Origin: Spirochaetota bacterium
GTDB lineage: Bacteria > Spirochaetota > UBA4802 > JAFGJZ01
DNA: 8,697 nucleotides
Direction: 5' to 3'
Assembly: GCA_023396665.1 (NCBI GenBank)
Contig: JAEWVL010000165.1
Coordinates: 1-8,697, forward strand
Shown: positions 1 to 7,500 of the stretch, piece by piece
Numbering within the stretch: position 1 is the stretch's first letter
How the letters are laid out: the number at the start of each line of letters is the position of its first letter
Translations under genes and position numbers: made by a program
Notes under the pieces: generated by a model
Told to the model about the DNA's origin: nothing
The model's input: the letters and a program-made list of their open reading frames with translations, nothing else
Database searches by the model: none

Positions 1-392
1 AATTTTACTGGTACAAGAATTTTTTCAGTAGCCCATGGTTCAGGCGCGTATTCCGAGAAAGCCCGATACAGTTCTTTTTTTATTTCTGTGACGAGTCGTT
101 GCATCAGTATTTCTCTCATTCTCTCAGTTGGAACAGGAGAGGAAAAAGAATCCAGATGTTCGTCAGTTTTCAGCACGGCATACGATTGCAGCTCAGCACT
201 TTCAATACCGACACACTTGCAAAAACCGTCAATAGAATCATATATGAGTGATTGATCCCGCTCACAACGGAATATTGTTTCTTTTTTCTCAGGTACAACA
301 CTCTTGCAGGAAGAAAGAAAGAATATCGTAAAAAGAATGCAGCTAACAAATACAGTTTTTTTACAGATCCACCAGCAGGTATGTTGAATCAT
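1..392 (-). CDS. Predicted lipoprotein of unknown function, 3' end outside window
   Basis: An open frame of 130 codons from ATG 392 to the window edge. The N-terminus is a lipoprotein signal: a basic pair K11-K12, a hydrophobic core (TVFVSCILFTIFF) and a lipobox L26-S-S-C29, so mature protein would begin at C29 and be membrane-anchored. The mature part (CKSVVPEKKE onward) is polar and partly acidic, with C43, C58 and C60, and a predicted helix near 89-115 (RMREILMQRLVTEIKKEL). I recognise no family. It overlaps the phosphatase gene by 32 bases in another frame, suggesting coupling. The start is not certain: ATG 392 is the only standard start codon between it and the lipobox, but the n-region (MIQHTCWWICKK) is unusual and the AAGG lies directly against the ATG with no spacer. 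Confidence 0.72.
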   Translation of the reverse strand, partial: MIQHTCWWICKKTVFVSCILFTIFFLSSCKSVVPEKKETIFRCERDQSLIYDSIDGFCKCVGIESAELQSYAVLKTDEHLDSFSSPVPTERMREILMQRLVTEIKKELYRAFSEYAPEPWATEKILVPVK

Positions 393-396
393 CCTT
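361..396 (-). promoter_or_regulatory. Phosphatase-lipoprotein gene overlap and lipoprotein start region
   Basis: The lipoprotein ATG (392-390) lies 32 bases inside the phosphatase gene, whose TAA is at 363-361. The purine run ending in AAGG (396-393) touches the ATG, too close for a normal Shine-Dalgarno. A run of seven A residues (minus strand, 362-356) follows the phosphatase stop. Ribosomes ending the phosphatase could re-engage the upstream ATG; this is inferred. Confidence 0.5.
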
Positions 397-1536
397 TTTT
401 GTTGTATTGCTTTCAAGTCTGTCAAAAAGCTTTTCGAGAAGATCACCGGGTTCCTTGACGAGTTGTTCAATAATTGTGCAGATTTTCTTGTATCCAACCG
501 TAACATTGTAATCATCAAGATCCTCGTATGAGCCATCGGTAAATAATATTATTCTATCACCATATTCGAAAGTGGTTTTATCGGCAACAAAATCAGCACT
601 GTTGAAAACACCGACAAACGGACTGTTCTGCCGCATATACTCGGTGCCGCCTGCTTTTCTGATCAGAAGAGGCGCGGGGATACCCGCATTACAGTACCTG
701 ATTGATTTATTGTCATAATCGATTTTCACCAAAAGTATGGTCACATAATTATAGCTTGGTTCGATTTGCGCTTTAATAAGAAAATCATTTATTTTTGAAA
801 CAACAATAGCGGGATCTACATTTCGGTCATCAATCGAAGTTATAGCGACCTTAACCATTGCTGAAAAAAGGGCGGCTGGTATTCCATGACCAGATACATC
901 CGCGAGCATGAGAGAGACGGAAGAATCAGCATGCTTTTCGATATGATAAAAGTCACCGGAAATTTGATCGACAAAGCGATACTTGCTTCTAATTTTAAGG
1001 CGCCCTGTATCGGGTATTTGTTTTGGGAAAAGACAATTTTGCAGATTCGCGGCCATATCCAAATCGTGATCAAGGCGAAGACTCTTTATCTGATTATTCT
1101 CATTGAGTTCTTCCAGTCTCTGGTTTTTCTCCATCAGTTGTAAATACAGCTGATCTTTCTCACGTACAATACGCTGGTGCTCAAGAGCTCGTTCGACAGC
1201 AAGATGAATCTGTTTTGTGTTGAAAGGCTTGACAACAAAATCAACGGCTCCCGTCTTTATTGCCGATACGGCTATTTCAAGATCGCTTGAACCCGTAACG
1301 ATAATAACAGAAAGCTCATGATTCAGCTCACGAAGACGCTTCATCAATTCAATGCCGGACATTCCGGGCAAGCCGATATCCACAAGCGCCACATCTACGA
1401 TGCGACTCTCGGCTGATTGTAATGCACTCTCAGCCGATGGAAAATACACCACATCATACTCGTCGCTGAGTATTGATTGCAAAAACCTTACGACAACATT
1501 ATCATCATCAACAAGCAATAAGCGTTTTCTTAACAT
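361..1536 (-). CDS. Response regulator with SpoIIE/RsbU-type PP2C phosphatase output
   Basis: 391 residues. Receiver domain at about 5-115: acidic pocket D10-D11 in LLLVDDD, phospho-acceptor D53 in LVDIGLPGMSG, T81 in IIVTG, K103 in VVKPF. A charged signalling coiled coil spans about 112-165. The PP2C domain (about 180-391) has metal-binding Asp candidates D195 (SGDFY), D213 (ADVSGHG), D334 (FTDG) and D383 (KDDST). The family dephosphorylates Ser/Thr phosphoproteins, classically STAS anti-sigma-factor antagonists, in the cytoplasm; phosphorylation of the receiver would switch activity. I chose ATG 1536, since the receiver strand begins right after it and TAATG couples it to the upstream gene. 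A TTG at 1581 would only add 15 residues. Variants: NAGIPAP where many relatives have NAGHNPP, and SGDFYH for GGDFYD. No cognate kinase is visible. Confidence 0.94.
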   Translation of the reverse strand: MLRKRLLLVDDDNVVVRFLQSILSDEYDVVYFPSAESALQSAESRIVDVALVDIGLPGMSGIELMKRLRELNHELSVIIVTGSSDLEIAVSAIKTGAVDFVVKPFNTKQIHLAVERALEHQRIVREKDQLYLQLMEKNQRLEELNENNQIKSLRLDHDLDMAANLQNCLFPKQIPDTGRLKIRSKYRFVDQISGDFYHIEKHADSSVSLMLADVSGHGIPAALFSAMVKVAITSIDDRNVDPAIVVSKINDFLIKAQIEPSYNYVTILLVKIDYDNKSIRYCNAGIPAPLLIRKAGGTEYMRQNSPFVGVFNSADFVADKTTFEYGDRIILFTDGSYEDLDDYNVTVGYKKICTIIEQLVKEPGDLLEKLFDRLESNTTKKDDSTYLLVDL

Positions 1537-1545
1537 TAATTGCCT
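1534..1545 (-). promoter_or_regulatory. TAATG stop-start overlap with weak ribosome binding site
   Basis: The TAA of the giant gene (1538-1536) shares its last base with the ATG of the phosphatase gene (1536-1534). A weak AGG (1545-1543) sits 6 bases before the ATG. This arrangement is typical of translational coupling by termination and reinitiation, and it decides the phosphatase start. It implies the two proteins are made together, though this is inferred from layout. Confidence 0.8.
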
Positions 1546-4500
1546 GCGAAGCCGGAAACATAAAGCCGATTGTAGAGCCAATACGATGGATGCTCATATT
1601 TCAGATTTCGATAGAGAAGAAGACGTGCATTGTAAAAAGAAGAATCGAGACTCGTACCCGAACGTATCGATTTGTAAAAATTCTTTGTAACAATTGCACT
1701 GTTCACATCTCGAACCTGTGATTTATTAATAATAACGCCTGTGACATTTTTATCGAAAAGACCGGCGGCCAGCGATGAATAATCCAGCATCTGCGGATTA
1801 TCAAACGAGAAAAATACAACGCTATAATCGCCCAGGACATTCTGGTATTCGGCATCTTCAAGATAAGATCTTCCAGACACCTCATCATAATAAACACCTC
1901 TTTGTACGTGAACGAAATCGTGTTGAGTTTCGTTTGTGATTTGTAATCCACTTTCACGTATCGCTAGAACCTCAATGGAGTCGATATAATCAGGAGTAGC
2001 GTTTTGCACAAGAGCAACTGAATTGCCTGGGGCCCTTCTCCGCTCTTCTAAAGCCGAACTGAGATTTGGCAGAAACAGCACGTTTGTTTTCTCATATAAG
2101 GATTCAGGTTGCCCCATTATTTCGATAGGCAGCGAAGAAACCGAAGAATCAAGAACACAATACAGGATATCGTAAGATCGGACGATATCAATTATTCCGG
2201 ACAATAAAGCATCATATTGCATTTTTACAGTATCAACTGAACTCAGGGATATAAGACGGCTGTTCAATGTTTCCTGCAATGAACTGTACTTCGTAAAGCC
2301 AGATTCTATAACGTGTACGGAGACATCGGAACTGTTTACAACATAAAACAACAGATCATCATCAGATTGAGTACAAACGAGCACTGCACTGCCATCAGGC
2401 AACATAGACTGTATCCGGTTTATAGGGAAATTTTCTGAAACTGACACTTGCCGTGCCTCGTTACCGCGATACAGGTAATCAGTCAGCGTAATTATCCTGC
2501 GCATCTCAGAAACAGACAACGCAGCCATCGAATTACTTTCGCGAGCAAGCGCCCCCTCATACAACGAAAGCGCGTGATCAATCAGATCACATCTCGTACA
2601 GTGATACAGCAGATTACTCCCGTTATTGAGAAGTTTAACAATATCAGCGAAGGCTCCATCGGGATTACCCCCTTCAGTAGCTGCAAGCTCACTTTCAAGA
2701 ACGAGAGCATGGCGGCGCAACAGTTCTTTTGTCTGCGAACAGTTTGCAAGTGCCGCAAGAAGATCCGCCCGACGGTTGGTTCGCAATGCCACTTCTGCCG
2801 AGAGAAGATGATATTTGTTGGAAAGTTCTGAATCAGTTTGCAAGCTGTTCACGCTTGAAGCGAGAGAAGAGAGAATTGTTCTGGCTTCGGAGTATTTTTT
2901 TTCAATACAGGCGACTTCAGCCTTCTCCAGTGAATAGCCAAAGCGAGCCAATGCTACTCCCGATTGTGATGCGAGCGTCAAACCCTCGTTGTTGACTTGT
3001 TGCGCAACGGTGTACATATGGAGTTTGCGATACAATAATCCTATCTCTCTGTATACTATCAGATTCTCCAGCGCTCCCGTCGAAGGGATGAAAGTCTGAA
3101 TGTTTGAAGCATTCACAACAAGATTGACCATAGCAGAACGGTTAATATCCCCCAGCCTGCGAATAAAAGACAACAAGGCATAGCGTGAGTAGATATCGTA
3201 TGCACCGTTACGCTCTGCAGCATCTTTAAATGCGACCTGTAAGGCTGCCGTTGAACCTATGGTATTCATTTCAAGAATCTTTTTCGCACGATCACTTCGT
3301 ACACCCGACGCAAGTCCGTTTTGCGGAAAAAAAGCGTTTATCATAAGATATTCAAACTCGTATAACCTGTCTGTATTAAGCGATTCAACGACAGACGCCG
3401 CTTTCTGTCGGTTTCCGGCAAGCATATGGTAATTGAACAGAAGTGAAAGAAGTCGCTCTGCCTCAATTGAAAACTGTCCGCTAACAGAGACCGGAATAAC
3501 TCCCTTTACAATGCCGTCTGCAAGCGATTGATAAAACGAATAATCGTTTGTCAGTCTGTACGGATCGTCTTCACGTATAGACTGTAAATGAGCAAGAATC
3601 CGCTGCTGATTTCCCATTCTGAACTGATAATACAATCGATATGATTCCAATTGCGTTTTAAGATCGGCATCAGTCAGATCTGCACTTCGAAGCGGCATCA
3701 AGCGATTGAACGCTGCGGCCGGATCACATTTCATGTCATCGATTTTCGAAGCGAACAAAAGATATCTGGCCCGATCGTCAGGACTGTCAGCACTGAGTTC
3801 TTTCCACTGCGACAAGGCATACAGAGCATCAGCTTCTCGCCCCTGTAATAGCGCATTGTTATAGTCGGCAAGCAGATTCTGTCGAATTGACACTTTCTGC
3901 TCTTCATCGGTTACAACCGAGCCACCACGCCGGAAAGACATAAATCCATTGACCGGGAAAAGCGACTGATTCAGCTCAGAGTAATCGGCAATACCTTCCA
4001 GAGCTATCGAGCCGCCGCTTACCGGAATGGAGGGTGCTCCGCGATAAAGAAGGTAATTGGTTCCTCCGCTATAAAGAGCTGAATAATACAAAAGAGTAAC
4101 CTGGCGATCAAAGGATCCCGGAATATATTTTTGCACAGTAAGAGAGGGGCGCAGTTCTCCCGCTAAAATCCGTCTGCTCAGTTGTGTACTGTCATTACTG
4201 TTATCCGCAACAGCGGTATATTCGGTAAGCGCAAGATTTTCAGTTTCAAGCTGCTCATCAATCGGGCTGTTGACAACAAGCAACTTTCCCGCAAATGATG
4301 TTCTTTCTCCATTGATAAACCGAATATCGGAAAGGCTCATGATATAGAACACAGGCCCGGAAACGGAAACCGAAGCCCCGGGAAGAGAAAAGGCTTGCTC
4401 ATCAACAAGAACAAATACACCCGGATTATTCTTTCGCACATCCGCGATAAGTTTCGCCAGCACTTCACGAGGTGACGGCGTTTCATAACTTTTCTGCTGC

Positions 4501-7500
4501 ACACCGCGATTACTGATTACCCATGTAGATAGTGTAGAGCCCGAATAGGCAAAGTCAATAATTGCCGTACCCCGTGGAACGTCAATTTTGCCCGTTTTTT
4601 CCATAAGAACAAAAGTTGAGAACAATGAGGCATCCTGATTAAGTTGCTTAATCGTATTCCTGACAGACTCCATTTTTCCGATTGTCGTTTTAATATCCGA
4701 GGAAGTCAGTTTCGCTCCCCCCTCCAGTCGTTCGACCATGTAATCGTGAAGAGTGCGATATTCGTTTATAAGGTAGCTTGTCTGCATAAAACGATCGCCA
4801 TCTTCATCAATCGAAAATACGGGACCCGCCGCAAAAACCTGATTGATCAGATTGATCTTTCGTCGATCTTCTCGAACCGAAACAATTTTCTCGGGTTTTG
4901 AAGTTTTCATAAGCAGCTTAACATAACGATCATACATGTCGTTGATATCCGACTGCTTTCCATAATAAAGCTGCGGAAAGCCGCTAACAAGCTCAGCGGC
5001 TTTTTCGTAATACCCCAGCACATCGGCCATATTTATATCAAGAACGCTTCTGTTGTCCTCGGAAAAATACGCTTCTCTTTGATATGTGTCAAAAAGCTGA
5101 TCATTCAAATTGAATTTCGTTGCCAGCTCTTCAGCTTTGCCGAGAAGAAGGTAAGCCTCTTTCAGGGCCCCCATTCGCTGTTTGCAGATCGACGCGTTTA
5201 AAAGAAGTTTTACCTTCATTCTGTTGGATACTTTTTTATAATCCATGGCCGATTCGAAGACCCTTGCGGATCTCGCATAGAGAGAAAATGCCTCCCGATT
5301 TCTATTGTAAACAATATAGCCGTCCCGGGGAGCAGCCTGGGCATTATAACTCTTAGTCAGCAGCTCGGCGCGGTAATAATCAAGAATTGACTGGTTGATA
5401 TCTATGAGATAATATACTCTTTCGGCATCCCTTCTGATCTTCTCCTGAAGTACCAAATAATCCTCGGGTGTCGGTTCGGGAAGTCCTTTTTCCTTGTTGG
5501 TTTTTTTCAAAGACTCTTTTGCAGAAGCATATTTCTTTTTCTCATAATCCGCACGATACTTCTGAATCTGCTTGATGAAATCACCCAAGACTTTTGCCGG
5601 ATCGGAAAGATAAGGATCATTCTTTTCAAGAAGATGCGCGTAAAAGTTCGTCAGATTTTGTATTGTCTGAAAGATGCCTTCGGTATCTCCTTTGCTCTCC
5701 GCAAAAGACCACGCCTCTCGAAGTGACTTTTCGGCCTTCTCGTAATCGCGCATTCTAAAGTAAGTGATTGCCAGATTATTGAGAGCTGTGGAACGCGCAT
5801 CATTATAAATTTTGTAATTTTTCTCGCGATTTGAATCGCTTTTCAGCCATGCGATCTTACGCTTCTGAACATCGACCAAAGACGATACATCGTTTTTGTA
5901 CGAATATATCTCCTCACGCATAACGTAGTTATAGAGCCGCTTCGTGTACGTATCAAGCTCCCTGTTCAGCTGAGCACCACCGATTACCGCATTGTTATGA
6001 CCGAGATCTATACGAAATACAGGAAACCCATACATGTAAAACGACAGTTTGTGCGTTCGCGGCTTATCGCTATAATCCTGTAATACCCGGTCGGTTCTTG
6101 CGATCTGGCTGAGGGCCTCATCATATTGCCGCATCTCTTTGAGACAATACGCAATCTCCTGCATGTGCCGGGCTCGATCCACACCGATATCATATTGTTC
6201 ATCTATATCAAGAACACTCTGATACCAACGTATCGCTGAAGCATACTTTTCTTCAAGCTGATCAAAAAGGGCAAAATAAAGATAGAGTTTGGCTATCTGC
6301 GGCGCATACTTACGGGTAATCGTGCCACCACCGAGATTTTTGTATATCTGCACCGTTCTGGCGAACTCATCCCTCGCGGAAGCGATATTTCCGGTTTGCC
6401 AGAAACAGTATCCGTAATGAAAATAGAAAAGTGCCTCTTCGGTCTGAGAACTGAATCTTGTCTTGTATTTTTTTGCCGCCTGATACGATCGCAAAGCATC
6501 CGGATACTGTGTAAGCATAAAACAGGTATTGGCATGATTCAGATAGAGGTTACCCTCCTTCTCGGGATGTTTCAGCTCATTCGTCAATTCTATTGCACGT
6601 TCATACATATCCCGATTCTGTTCGAGCAGATACTCGGGAAAATGTTTGTTAATAGCGCGATATAATGCGGTATCGGCATCTTCTCCCTGCTGACGACGTT
6701 CATCAATAAACTGAAGAATCCATCCTTTCAGCAATGTCGCATCAGAAAATTCCTCGTCGATAAACAGCGACCAATCGAGCGAATCAACTGAATCACGAAA
6801 TGCTTTGGCTATTGATTCCTCATTGAGGGGCGCGGTCTTTTCTGTCGAACCGCGCTCAATTTCTGATAAATCTTCCTCTTCGGCCAGTGCGCTATCCAGG
6901 TGAACGCCTTTTTTTGCGTAAATGTATCCTACGGCATACATGTAAGCCTTATCAAACGAACGCCTTGCTTTCTTGAGATTTTTCAGATACTTGGCTTCAA
7001 GATTATCCAGGCTCGCAAATGATTCTTTATGGCGCTTGTAATATGCATCGATGTAGAGGATGTGCGCCCGTGTCCCATATTCATTATAGAGATCTGTAAA
7101 ACTTGCATCCGAACTGCTTCTCAGAAAAACCAGAAAGTCCGCATACTTTTCATAAACATCAATTGCTTTGGCGTATTTATTCTCCCGCTCGAATGCCGTA
7201 CCTTTATCTTCGTATATCGCGATAAGCCGCCGAACGACATCAGCATAATCCGACTGCCGCCAGAGTGGATCGTACGCGGTCGCCGCTTCATTCAAAAAAA
7301 CCTCTTCGTCGTCACGCTGTTCCACTCTGCTAATATCGGCTTTCAGAACAGCTGAACGGTAAAAGACGGGCCCTCTTCGTTCGCACAGAGCAAGCGCCTC
7401 GGAAACAAGCTGTTCGGCCTTTTGCGTATCACTTGCGGAAAACCGTTCATTTGCCCCGATATAAGCGCATACCGCCGCATAACGTTTTTTTCCGGGTTCA

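Noticed and set aside
356..362. A7 run as a programmed frameshift joining phosphatase and lipoprotein
   Set aside because: The phosphatase stop (363-361) is met before or within the run, the lipoprotein has its own upstream ATG, and A/T runs of seven also occur in other coding parts of the window.
252..458. Plus-strand open frame of 68 codons over the phosphatase-lipoprotein junction
   Set aside because: The minus-strand lipoprotein frame with a lipobox explains this stretch better; the plus-strand product is low-complexity and lacks support.
1537..1581. TTG at 1581 as the start of the response regulator
   Set aside because: It adds 15 residues unlike a receiver N-terminus and a 46-base overlap. 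ATG 1536 gives the TAATG junction and places the first receiver strand at the start.
1352..1690. Plus-strand open frames of 82-112 codons around 1352-1721
   Set aside because: They lie opposite the phosphatase and giant genes, have no recognisable domains and look like antisense shadows.
1539..2405. Calling the C-terminal CHAT domain an active protease
   Set aside because: No His or Cys is found at the expected motif positions and the Cys-bearing segment appears to be deleted.
2448..2831. Plus-strand open frame of 127 codons
   Set aside because: It is antisense to the TPR-like region of the giant gene and its composition (rich in R, S, Q, K with scattered Cys) shows no family pattern.
7029..7355. 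Plus-strand open frame of 108 codons
   Set aside because: It is antisense to well-supported coding sequence and has no domain, plausible ribosome site or genomic space of its own.
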